Of a stretch of DNA of 34,016 nt, positions 1 to 6,945 are shown piece by piece (the stretch's first letter is position 1; each line of letters opens with the position of its first letter). Under the pieces are notes generated by a model. That model was not told the origin of the DNA. It searched no databases and saw only the letters and a program-made list of their open reading frames with translations. The stretch lies in the IMG/VR virus record IMGVR_UViG_3300025616_000026, positions 1 through 34,016 of that record, one strand, 5' to 3'. Source of the DNA: a virus. The translations under genes were made by a program, and so were the position numbers.

Positions 1-25
1 CCATGATTTTTTCTGCTAAGTTCAT
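1..25 (-). CDS. Start of XkdW-like small protein (cut by window edge)
   Basis: These bases encode only the first residues (MNLAEKIM) of the 53-aa protein found whole at 33727-33888. The rest lies across the circular junction. It is listed because it shows that the two window ends are continuous. Confidence 0.7.
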
Positions 26-153
26 GTTATGCGCTCCTTACCATTGAGCCATTAAACCAAGAATAAGCCGATGTAGTTCCTTGTGTCGTTAAAGTTCCGC
101 CTGAGTTTTGGAATCCATATATCTCAACATAATCAGTTGAACCATTAAGATAG
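1..153. repeat. Terminal repeat, left copy (circular-map overlap)
   Basis: This stretch recurs at 33864-34016 in the same orientation. I compared both copies base by base and found two differences: A at 51 and 54 here, G at 33914 and 33917 there. Both fall in third codon positions of a fibre gene (Phe TTT/TTC and Asn AAT/AAC). The simplest reading is an overlap of a circular or circularly permuted genome assembled from a slightly mixed population. A true direct terminal repeat is the alternative. Confidence 0.9.
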
Positions 154-578
154 ACAACACAATTCACTAATGTAGTTATATCCATAATTGTAGAATTTGG
201 TGTAACTGCACCTATTTTATAAATAGAACCATTTTTATAAATAGTTGAACGAACACTTGTTAAAGATGAACCATTGCCCCAGTAAATACTAGAATTTATT
301 TGATAGTAACCAGCTACTAGAGGTTGGAATCTATAATTAGTTACATTGTCATAAGCACTAGCAGTATCAAATTCTTCCGCTTGGAATGTTATTTTTGTAT
401 ATACAGAGTTTGTTATGCTCACAGCAGAATTAACATAAGCACTAAACGCTGGCATATTACCGCTAACCATTACTGTGCCTGTAGCGGCTGGAAGTGTTGC
501 TGTATTCGTACCTGATACGGCTGGTGCGGCTAATGTTAGCGTTCCCGATGTATCACCTGAAATGACAATAGAACTCAT
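27..578 (-). CDS. Fibre/adhesin protein with C1q-like C-terminal domain
   Basis: The protein has 183 aa. The N-terminal 40 or so residues are Thr/Ala/Gly-rich with the pattern TLPAATGTVM, often seen where phage adhesins join a fibre. Residues about 43-183 look like a C1q/TNF-type jelly roll: an AFSAY start, F-x-x-x-x-FD, an AGYY strand, a YLNG-x-x-DYVE strand and a final G-S-M. Such domains trimerise and usually bind receptors, so a host-recognition tip is likely. The start has AAGGA six bases upstream. It follows the 724-aa fibre gene directly. Its last 42 codons are repeated at 33890-34016 with two silent changes. Confidence 0.75.
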   Translation of the reverse strand: MSSIVISGDTSGTLTLAAPAVSGTNTATLPAATGTVMVSGNMPAFSAYVNSAVSITNSVYTKITFQAEEFDTASAYDNVTNYRFQPLVAGYYQINSSIYWGNGSSLTSVRSTIYKNGSIYKIGAVTPNSTIMDITTLVNCVVYLNGSTDYVEIYGFQNSGGTLTTQGTTSAYSWFNGSMVRSA

Positions 579-587
579 ATATTTTCC

Positions 588-2762
588 TTAAAGGATAACC
601 CAACGGCTACCTGAACTAACTGTAACTGCTAGACCGATTGGGATAGTAAACCCACTTGTACCGCCAACAGAATTAGCACTTTGACCCGATGCAATCGTAT
701 AGCTTGAAACAAGGGTAGTTGCGTTTACTACGATTCCATTCGTTGCTACTAAAGCACTAGCTTGTAGTTCACCAGTAGAAGGTTTATATAAATACTTTGC
801 ATTGCTTGTGTATACAGTTGTTGGAACTCCAGTAGTAACAGTTGCAAACAATGGATAAAGATTAGTTGCAGTAGTTGTATCGTTACTAATAGATGCACCT
901 GAAACAATGCCAGTTAATGAAGAACCGTCCCCAAGGTACTTAGTAGCGGATAAAGTACCCGTTGATGGGTTGTATTGCAATTTAGTAGAACTGACATTTT
1001 CAGTAGTAATGTTTCCGCTTGTAGCACTTGTAAAGGTGACATAACGGGTTGCATTAGTAGTTGTATCGTCAACAATACCTAATCCTGTAGCGGGAAGGGC
1101 TTGCCAAGTAGGAGCAGAAGCCCCATTAGAAGTCACTACATAACCGCTAGTTCCAGTTGAACCCGCTAATGAAAGTGTGCTATTGATTCTTGCTGTAGTA
1201 AATGTTCCAGCTAAAGGGGTTGTTCCACCGATTACTAGATTGTCCATTGTTCCAGCATTGGTAGGTTTAATTTCTACTGACCCTGTACCCGATGGATTTA
1301 AATGAACATGACCCGTACCAGTAGGGCTAATATCTACTTGTGCATTTGCCCCATTAATATTAATAGAAGTATCTACTGTGCAATTTGGAGAACCGCCAGC
1401 ACCCCATTGGAAACAAACAGTTCCACTAGCAGTTCTTAATGCCCCACCGCCTGAACCTACAGCATCAAAATAAGGGCCTACAAATTTAGTATTTGCAGTA
1501 ATGGTTGTACCAGTAATGGAGTTTGCAGTAGTACCACCAATAGCGGGGGGTGCGGATAAATCCAATGTACCGCCCAAGGTAAGACTTCCAGTAGAAGTGA
1601 CTGTACCGCTAAGACTAATTCCTGAAACTGTCCCTGTACCGCTTACTGAAGTAACAGTACCAGTTTGATTATTAATCCAAGATGGAATTCCTAAAGCTAA
1701 AGATAGGATCTGACCATCAGCTCCTTTAGCAAGCAAGGAAGTTGCCCCTGATGCTGTTTGGTAAGGAACTGAGCCTGATAAACCGCCAGCAATATTAGTA
1801 GCTGTAGTCGCTAATGTAGCTGATCCTGCTGTTGTAGCAGTAGCAGCATTTCCTGTAATAGAACCAGCAATAGGGTTGGTTACAGTTAAACCACCAAGAG
1901 TTCCTAAACCAGTAATTCCAGTATAAGAACCGCTTAAACGAGCAGAATCTATTGTTCCGCTAGTAATTTGAGTCGCACCAATAGCAATACTGGTATTAGT
2001 TACAGCAGTTACTTGACCGCTTGCATTAGTAGTAAATACAGGAACGGAACTACCTGAACCATAAGTAGAGGCTGTTCCTACTGGGGTAATGCTAAATACT
2101 GTACCTGTTAGGGATAAACCCGTACCAGCAGAATAGGTAGCAGAAGTTGTAAATTGCGACCAATTAAGGGCAGTTACTCCTAATGTTCCACCAGCTTGAG
2201 CTGTGCAAAACCATGCACCACCAGCTTGAGTACCATATTCAATAAAGGAAATAGCGCAAATTAACTCATCCCAAATATTAGCGTCTAGTGATCTTGTCCA
2301 TGCAGTAGCAGATGCTAGGTAAATACCATTATTAGCAGGCAATGTTTGGTTTTTAACCAATACTCGATCACCAACTAAAGTTACATAACCATCAATGGTT
2401 TGCAAGCCTGATAAAGTAATGTTTGCTAAAGTACCTACAGCACAAGGTTGCTTCCAACTAATTCCAGCGGCATACGACTGTAATGCCAACAAGTTAACAA
2501 TGTCAGTAGCACCGATAGGTTGAGTTGAAACAGTACCCGTTGTAGTCGCTATATTAGTAAAAACCCCTGTAGAAGGGGTAGTTGCTCCAATAGTTGAACT
2601 ATCAATCGTGCTATTTGTTATATGTAAACCTGATTGAAAAGGATTTGCCGTTGCATAAAACGGCTGATTCTGACCAATAAAGGTTACAAAATTATTTTGA
2701 GCATCAAAATAAGCCTGAACAGGCAACAAATTCTGAACAGATGAATCTGCTGGATTAGTCAT
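588..2762 (-). CDS. Long tail fibre protein
   Basis: The 724-aa protein is rich in Thr, Ser, Gly and Ala and has almost no charged stretches, as in extended beta-rich phage fibres. Residues about 90-205 contain a recognisable fibre segment (GDRVLVKNQT, then NGIYLASATAWTR, then a WFCTAQ strand) that recurs in many phage side fibres. Residues about 220-650 hold loose repeats of the type GTVTSVSGTGTVSG and NAATATTAGSATLA. The end (GFTIPIGLAV-x-x-SSGSRW) resembles a short C-terminal cap. GAAGGATG lies just before the start. The exact receptor role is inferred. Confidence 0.8.
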   Translation of the reverse strand: MTNPADSSVQNLLPVQAYFDAQNNFVTFIGQNQPFYATANPFQSGLHITNSTIDSSTIGATTPSTGVFTNIATTTGTVSTQPIGATDIVNLLALQSYAAGISWKQPCAVGTLANITLSGLQTIDGYVTLVGDRVLVKNQTLPANNGIYLASATAWTRSLDANIWDELICAISFIEYGTQAGGAWFCTAQAGGTLGVTALNWSQFTTSATYSAGTGLSLTGTVFSITPVGTASTYGSGSSVPVFTTNASGQVTAVTNTSIAIGATQITSGTIDSARLSGSYTGITGLGTLGGLTVTNPIAGSITGNAATATTAGSATLATTATNIAGGLSGSVPYQTASGATSLLAKGADGQILSLALGIPSWINNQTGTVTSVSGTGTVSGISLSGTVTSTGSLTLGGTLDLSAPPAIGGTTANSITGTTITANTKFVGPYFDAVGSGGGALRTASGTVCFQWGAGGSPNCTVDTSININGANAQVDISPTGTGHVHLNPSGTGSVEIKPTNAGTMDNLVIGGTTPLAGTFTTARINSTLSLAGSTGTSGYVVTSNGASAPTWQALPATGLGIVDDTTTNATRYVTFTSATSGNITTENVSSTKLQYNPSTGTLSATKYLGDGSSLTGIVSGASISNDTTTATNLYPLFATVTTGVPTTVYTSNAKYLYKPSTGELQASALVATNGIVVNATTLVSSYTIASGQSANSVGGTSGFTIPIGLAVTVSSGSRWVIL

Positions 2763-2785
2763 AAATCATCCTTCTAGATCAAGTT

Positions 2786-3139
2786 TTAAGACTGATCGCT
2801 AACTGGTGTTATATATACAAGTGCAGGCCCTGCCGCCGATCCAATAGCGGATACTTGGAAAGTATTAGCAGGAACAGCCAAAACAATAGGCTGAACCATA
2901 GATGCTGGCAATATAAACGATCCTGTCGCACCATCAGCGCCAATAGAAGCTACTGTAGCCGTTACTCCAACTGGTGAAATTTCAATAGCAACTCTAGTTG
3001 CACCAGTATTTAAGAAGGAAGCATAGTTACTAAGAACGCTACCGCCTACAGCCGAAACAGTTACAGCAGTATGAGCTGTTTCTATTACAGTTAAAGCAGT
3101 AGTTTGTCCTGCTAAACGCAAAACAATAGTATTAGACAT
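2786..3139 (-). CDS. Hypothetical structural protein, beta-rich
   Basis: The 117-aa protein has no family I can name. It is rich in Val, Ala, Thr and Ile with few charges and no transmembrane helix, consistent with a small beta-sandwich virion protein. AAGGATAAATT precedes the ATG. It sits between a 76-aa protein and the long fibre in the fibre block, so a decoration or fibre-base role is possible but unproven. Confidence 0.7.
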   Translation of the reverse strand: MSNTIVLRLAGQTTALTVIETAHTAVTVSAVGGSVLSNYASFLNTGATRVAIEISPVGVTATVASIGADGATGSFILPASMVQPIVLAVPANTFQVSAIGSAAGPALVYITPVSDQS

Positions 3140-3148
3140 AATTTATCC

Positions 3149-3379
3149 TTAAATAGTAGCTAATTGTTGCCATTTAGAACCATCAGACATCCACAATTTG
3201 CCAGTTCCAGTAGCGTTAGAAGTAACGGCTAGGCTGTTTGCAGGAGTTGTTGTAGTGGTTACATTGTCTGTAATAGCAATGTCAAGAGCAAGAATCTGAA
3301 CTAAACCAGTTGATAGGGTAATGCTGTCTAAGAGTGGATCTGCGTAAGCTACACCAGTAGCTTTAGTATTTGAAGTCAT
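3149..3379 (-). CDS. Hypothetical protein, fibre block
   Basis: The 76-aa protein ends in a G-K-L-W-M-S-D-G-S-K-W pattern. That resembles the short motif 'yvsdGskW' that ends or links many phage fibre proteins; the 57-aa protein at 33554-33727 has a similar ending (YNGSAWQ). It is the first gene of the fibre transcription block after the 3.4-kb promoter candidate. Its SD AAGGA lies inside a perfect palindrome, CCTTTGCAAAGG (3387-3398). Confidence 0.7.
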   Translation of the reverse strand: MTSNTKATGVAYADPLLDSITLSTGLVQILALDIAITDNVTTTTTPANSLAVTSNATGTGKLWMSDGSKWQQLATI

Positions 3380-3417
3380 GTTATTTCCTTTGCAAAGGGG
3401 TTGAATACTACGCTCTT

Positions 3418-3445
3418 ATTATCCTATTTTTTAATAAATATTCAA
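3418..3445 (-). promoter_or_regulatory. Candidate leftward promoter for fibre genes
   Basis: On the minus strand a -35 TTGAAT (3440-3445) and a -10 GATAAT (3418-3423) are separated by 16 bp in the AT-rich 73-bp gap between the glycosyltransferase and the fibre block. The gap is one of the longer ones in the leftward unit. This is a pattern match only. Confidence 0.4.
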
Positions 3446-3452
3446 TAAAAGA

Positions 3453-4112
3453 TTAACGATTTCTCAGCCAATCACCGAAATGACCGACAAAGGTTTTATT
3501 TCCTGTATGACCCATTTTAATTTCAGGATCGCACCAAACTTTACCGCCTATTTTGCTCCATCTAAAACAAAATGAATAGTCCTCACCATATTTCTTATCA
3601 CCTTCAGCAATATGGGCAAAAAAGTCATAAAACAAATTATCTTTAGCTCCATCATGGAAGTATTGTTCAGGATAGGCTTCTGCCAATTTCTCTAAACAAT
3701 TACGACTAATCTTCATAAATCCTGTTGGAATGGCAGCTACTTCTAAAAGTTTGGTTTCAGGATCTGCCCATAATTGAGGTTTATCTAAATATTTAATAGG
3801 AAAACCTAAGTCATCTATGCGATAAGGGTAAATACCGCCAACTAGATCAACTTTATGATCTACAAGCCTTAAAAGAGCGCCTTTTTCCCAGGCAACATCA
3901 GAATCAACAAAAACAAGACAATCAGATTCTGTTTTAAGGAAATTTGAGGCTATTGCGCCTCGGCAATCCGCTATATATGCGCTTCCAATATCATCAACTA
4001 GGGTAAATGTATCGCCTCTAGATACAAGCATTACAAGATCATTGATTAAAGATCTCATAGTTGCCATATAAACTGAGCCTGTATAGGCTGGAATTGCTAT
4101 GGTTATATGCAC
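3453..4112 (-). CDS. Glycosyltransferase-like protein, GT-A type
   Basis: The 219-aa protein starts with HITIAIPAY, the first Rossmann strand typical of GT-A family 2 enzymes. An acidic FVDSDV site (DxD type) lies near residue 69 and a GEDYSF motif near residue 177, fitting the metal-nucleotide site and the catalytic 'ED' position of GT2 enzymes. No membrane helix is seen. I chose the GTG at 4112 because AAGGA lies seven bases upstream; an upstream in-frame GTG at 4127 overlaps that SD. The gene sits between a terminator and the fibre promoter, partly isolated from the head genes. It could glycosylate a virion protein or host surface sugar; the target is unknown. Confidence 0.7.
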   Translation of the reverse strand: MHITIAIPAYTGSVYMATMRSLINDLVMLVSRGDTFTLVDDIGSAYIADCRGAIASNFLKTESDCLVFVDSDVAWEKGALLRLVDHKVDLVGGIYPYRIDDLGFPIKYLDKPQLWADPETKLLEVAAIPTGFMKISRNCLEKLAEAYPEQYFHDGAKDNLFYDFFAHIAEGDKKYGEDYSFCFRWSKIGGKVWCDPEIKMGHTGNKTFVGHFGDWLRNR

Positions 4113-4131
4113 TTTTCTTTCCTTCACAAAG

Positions 4132-4162
4132 AAAAAAGCCCACCCCTTTTGAGGATGGGCTT
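4132..4162 (-). terminator. Intrinsic terminator after the head genes
   Basis: On the minus strand AAGCCCATCC pairs with GGGTGGGCTT (one G-T wobble) across a short A-rich loop, followed at once by TTTTTTC. This is the clearest intrinsic terminator in the window. It lies directly after the 77-aa gene at 4178-4411 and before the glycosyltransferase, so it should end or reduce the portal-scaffold-coat transcript. Confidence 0.85.
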
Positions 4163-4177
4163 CGTTTTACAACATTA

Positions 4178-4411
4178 TTAGGCTGTTACACCGATATTCT
4201 GCAATGCAGTAATGATGCTATTAACTGCTGTAGAAATCGCTGTGCCTGTTGCGTTTGTTGCAATAGTAGTAATTGCAGCAGCTTGCACAACTGGAGTTTC
4301 GCCATAAAAACTAATTTTACCGCCTGAAATACCTAGTAAAACACCATCGGCAGCATTGCCGTTTAGTAAATATACAGGGGTAATTGTTGATGCTGGTCCT
4401 GGATTAGACAT
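4178..4411 (-). CDS. Hypothetical small protein after the coat gene
   Basis: The 77-aa protein is rich in Ala, Thr, Ile and Gly with few charges. Its middle reads GKISFYGETPVVQAA, and its C-terminal half is a run of A-T-T-I-A-T type residues. The gene follows the coat gene by 27 bp and has a good SD within the ACTAAGAAAGG box also used upstream of small genes at 13.7-14.1 kb. A small capsid or head-linked beta protein is plausible from position; no family is recognised with certainty. Confidence 0.7.
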   Translation of the reverse strand: MSNPGPASTITPVYLLNGNAADGVLLGISGGKISFYGETPVVQAAAITTIATNATGTAISTAVNSIITALQNIGVTA

Positions 4412-4438
4412 GATTAAGTTCCTTTCTTAGTCTATAAA

Positions 4439-5668
4439 TTAAGATGCAATACGGCAAGCCAACTCAGGATAGAGTGGGGCCCAACCATATAGAACATCCA
4501 AGCGAGTAGGAATCGAGTCATTGTTAATAGTGTATTGACGAACTACACGCATTGACAGACCAATTTCTTTATCGGAGGCACGACCAGCAAAATGTACACC
4601 TTCAGGCAATTCAAGATCGGCTACTGCGAGAGTAAACGCATTTTTGTGCATGAGGATGTTTTGTGGGCTAGTTACACCAGTTTTGTTAAAAAAGGCTACA
4701 GCTTGTGCGCCTGAACTTGTTACGCTGATGTTTTGGAACTGACCAGCAGAAATAGGAGCAGGAGAAACATTGACAGTAATAGTCGCATCAGTACCGCTAA
4801 CAGCAGTATTAACTACGAAATTACGCAACTTGCCATAAGACTGACGATTTTGTGGGTTGACAGCGAAAACACCAGCGATAGTAAATGTATCACCTTGGTT
4901 TAAGCTAACAGCACCACTAGCAATCACAGCGATATTAGCAGAGGAAGCCCAACCTGAAGTCAAGAAGCCAGTAGCTGTAGTCACATTGACTGTAGCTGTT
5001 CCAGCAAATGAGCCGTAAGTTTGGTTCACAATGTTTTGATCCATCTTCCAGTTCATACCAGCAGAATCACGACCCATCAAACCTTTACGATATTGAGTAG
5101 AAATCGCTTCTTGTGGCACAAATAGACCTTTCAAGCTATCTACAATAGTAGCGCTTGAGAATGGATCAATAATGACTGATCTACGACCATCACGAGGAGC
5201 GCCTTCAGAATCAAGGTAAGCACCAGCGTTCAAGAAGGTAATCAAGCCTGTTGGAGGAGTTCCTGCTGTTCCTACTGTGTTGTAAGTAGCATTTTTAGCC
5301 ATTGTCAAACCATCTAAGTCGATTTTGTTGGCAATAGCGGCAACTGCTGGCTTCAAAACACGATCAGAGAACATATCCAAAGACAAAGCTAAGTCTTGAG
5401 TTGTGAATTGTGTGTCCACATGGAACTGAGTTGAAAGGGTTACAGGAACTGAAGTTTCGTTGAAATCTTCAACATTCAATGCAGGACCAGTTGTACCGAT
5501 GAAACGACCAGGTCTACGGACATTGACTGTGTTACCAATCTTTGCACCGACTACAGCAAACTGGTCATCATAGTTACGATCTACTTCTGAAGTGAATGTT
5601 AGTTCGTTTTCCAAGACCATCAACGCTTCGTTGGTGATCTTGCTAATGGTTAATAAAGTATTGCTCAT
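4439..5668 (-). CDS. Major capsid (coat) protein, P22 gene 5 family
   Basis: The 409-aa protein is close to P22 coat (430 aa). The N-terminus (NTLLTISKITNEALMVLENE, then a YDDQFA-x-x-GAKIGNTV-x-VRRP stretch) and the SLDMFSDRVLKPAVAAIANK helix near residues 96-115 are typical of the P22 coat family of HK97-fold proteins. The middle (about 215-330) is Thr/Val-rich and probably holds the inserted beta domain of this family. Hundreds of copies form the icosahedral shell around the scaffold encoded just upstream. AAGGA lies nine bases before the ATG. Confidence 0.93.
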   Translation of the reverse strand: MSNTLLTISKITNEALMVLENELTFTSEVDRNYDDQFAVVGAKIGNTVNVRRPGRFIGTTGPALNVEDFNETSVPVTLSTQFHVDTQFTTQDLALSLDMFSDRVLKPAVAAIANKIDLDGLTMAKNATYNTVGTAGTPPTGLITFLNAGAYLDSEGAPRDGRRSVIIDPFSSATIVDSLKGLFVPQEAISTQYRKGLMGRDSAGMNWKMDQNIVNQTYGSFAGTATVNVTTATGFLTSGWASSANIAVIASGAVSLNQGDTFTIAGVFAVNPQNRQSYGKLRNFVVNTAVSGTDATITVNVSPAPISAGQFQNISVTSSGAQAVAFFNKTGVTSPQNILMHKNAFTLAVADLELPEGVHFAGRASDKEIGLSMRVVRQYTINNDSIPTRLDVLYGWAPLYPELACRIAS

Positions 5669-5696
5669 TTTTTCTTTTCCTTAAAAGAATTAGTTT

Positions 5697-6647
5697 TTAC
5701 CTGATCTTCCCTGCTTTTCGAGCCGCTTTCCACGCTTGGAATGACCCATGAAACTCACCATCTGAGCCAATAGGATTTTCCATTGCGCTTCCAGTAGCTT
5801 TAATAGGGCTAAGAGGAGCAGGCGCTTTAGACTTCTGAGCAACAGGTTTACTTCTAACGGCAGTTTCTTCAGCAATTTCTTGCCTTTCAAAACGAGCCTC
5901 CAATTTCCCAATTTCTCTAAGCGCTTTTGACATAGGCAATGCTTGGAACTTCTCAGCTTCTTCGCCATCTAGACTAGCTAAATGGTAAAGAATCTCAGGG
6001 CCAACATCGGATTCAATAATGGCATCACGCACTTCGTTGCTTACAACGACTTGGGTTGAATTCACTATATCGTCAAAATCAACTAGATTTGGTTTCGCTT
6101 TTTCAAGTTTCTCAGACCAAGTTTTTAATAGCTTGTTCCGATCTTCCTCAACTTTGCGATTGGCATCTTGTTGATCCCTGTCATACAACGCTTTCTCTGC
6201 TGACCATTGTGCTAATGCCTTTGCATATTCAAAAGCATCATCAAACTGGCTTGCTTTAGGTTCTTCTCCAATCGGGCTTTCATCAGCTTTAGGCTGTAAA
6301 GGTTGCCGATCTTCATATTCCCTAAGTCTTGCTTCCAGCACTTCATTATCAGCTTTGGTTTTAGCAGCATTTTCTTCTGCTTGTTTCCTAGCTTTAGTTA
6401 GTTCTGAAAACCGCTTTTCGAGTTTAGGATTTTGTTTCCGTTCATCTGTTGCTTTACCTTCAGGTTCTGACCCTTGTTCACTCTGTTCGTCATCTTCTCT
6501 TGGCTCTGATTCAGGAGTTTCCTCTACTTCATCAGCCTCAATAGGAGAATCTTCGCCAGCTAAACCAAGGCGATTCATATTCCATTCGGTTAAATTTTCG
6601 CTAGTTACTACATTACTAGCCTGTTTTGCTTCTTGCACTTCAGCCAT
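5697..6647 (-). CDS. Scaffolding protein, P22-type
   Basis: The 316-aa protein (P22 scaffold is 303 aa) is highly charged and helical. Residues about 34-70 are very acidic, about 75-180 are predicted coiled coil, and the C-terminus is basic (AWKAARKAGKIR), as needed for P22 scaffold to bind coat. Its position between portal and coat fits exactly. GAGGA lies six bases before the ATG. Function is inferred from position and composition more than from a sharp motif. Confidence 0.85.
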   Translation of the reverse strand: MAEVQEAKQASNVVTSENLTEWNMNRLGLAGEDSPIEADEVEETPESEPREDDEQSEQGSEPEGKATDERKQNPKLEKRFSELTKARKQAEENAAKTKADNEVLEARLREYEDRQPLQPKADESPIGEEPKASQFDDAFEYAKALAQWSAEKALYDRDQQDANRKVEEDRNKLLKTWSEKLEKAKPNLVDFDDIVNSTQVVVSNEVRDAIIESDVGPEILYHLASLDGEEAEKFQALPMSKALREIGKLEARFERQEIAEETAVRSKPVAQKSKAPAPLSPIKATGSAMENPIGSDGEFHGSFQAWKAARKAGKIR

Positions 6648-6702
6648 GAGTATTCCTCAAGATTTAACCCATTGATCCCAATGGTAGGTTTAAAACAATT
6701 CT

Positions 6703-6731
6703 TTTGTACCACTAAATACTGTTTTTAACAA
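6703..6731 (-). promoter_or_regulatory. Candidate leftward promoter before the scaffold gene
   Basis: On the minus strand a -35 TTGTTA (6726-6731) and a -10 TACAAA (6703-6708) are 17 bp apart in the 86-bp gap upstream of the scaffold gene. The leader also has a CCATTG/CAATGG hairpin with a four-base loop (6669-6684). An internal promoter here would raise scaffold and coat levels above portal. Pattern match only. Confidence 0.35.
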
Positions 6732-6733
6732 TA

Positions 6734-6943
6734 TTATTGCTTATCATTTAATTCTTTTAACAAGGCATCCATAGCGCCTTTTTTGCCAAGTTTGATCTTT
6801 AGCATTGCATATTTAGGATGCTTTTTAATTCTATCGAACTGGTCATCCTTTTTTTCTTCCATTGGTCTTTTGCCAGCTTTCTCAGCTAGTTTCTTTTCCA
6901 TGTATTCTTCACGATTTTCTGAGGTAACAGTTTCTATTGCCAT
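6734..6943 (-). CDS. Hypothetical charged protein between portal and scaffold
   Basis: The 69-aa protein is very rich in Lys and Glu and predicted helical. Two-thirds along it has KKHPKYAMLKIKLGKKGAMD. The SD AAGGA sits in the last codons of the portal gene, so the two are translationally linked. No function can be assigned. Confidence 0.75.
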   Translation of the reverse strand: MAIETVTSENREEYMEKKLAEKAGKRPMEEKKDDQFDRIKKHPKYAMLKIKLGKKGAMDALLKELNDKQ

Positions 6944-6945
6944 GA

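Noticed and set aside
1-153. True gene duplication of a fibre end at both window ends
   Set aside because: Both sides end exactly at the window edges, keep frame and include the neighbouring gene start. Circular overlap explains all of this more simply.
5690-5968. Leu/Lys-rich 92-codon ORF overlapping the scaffold gene
   Set aside because: The Leu/Lys repeats are what a frame-shifted Glu/Ala/Lys-rich coiled coil gives. No start signal.
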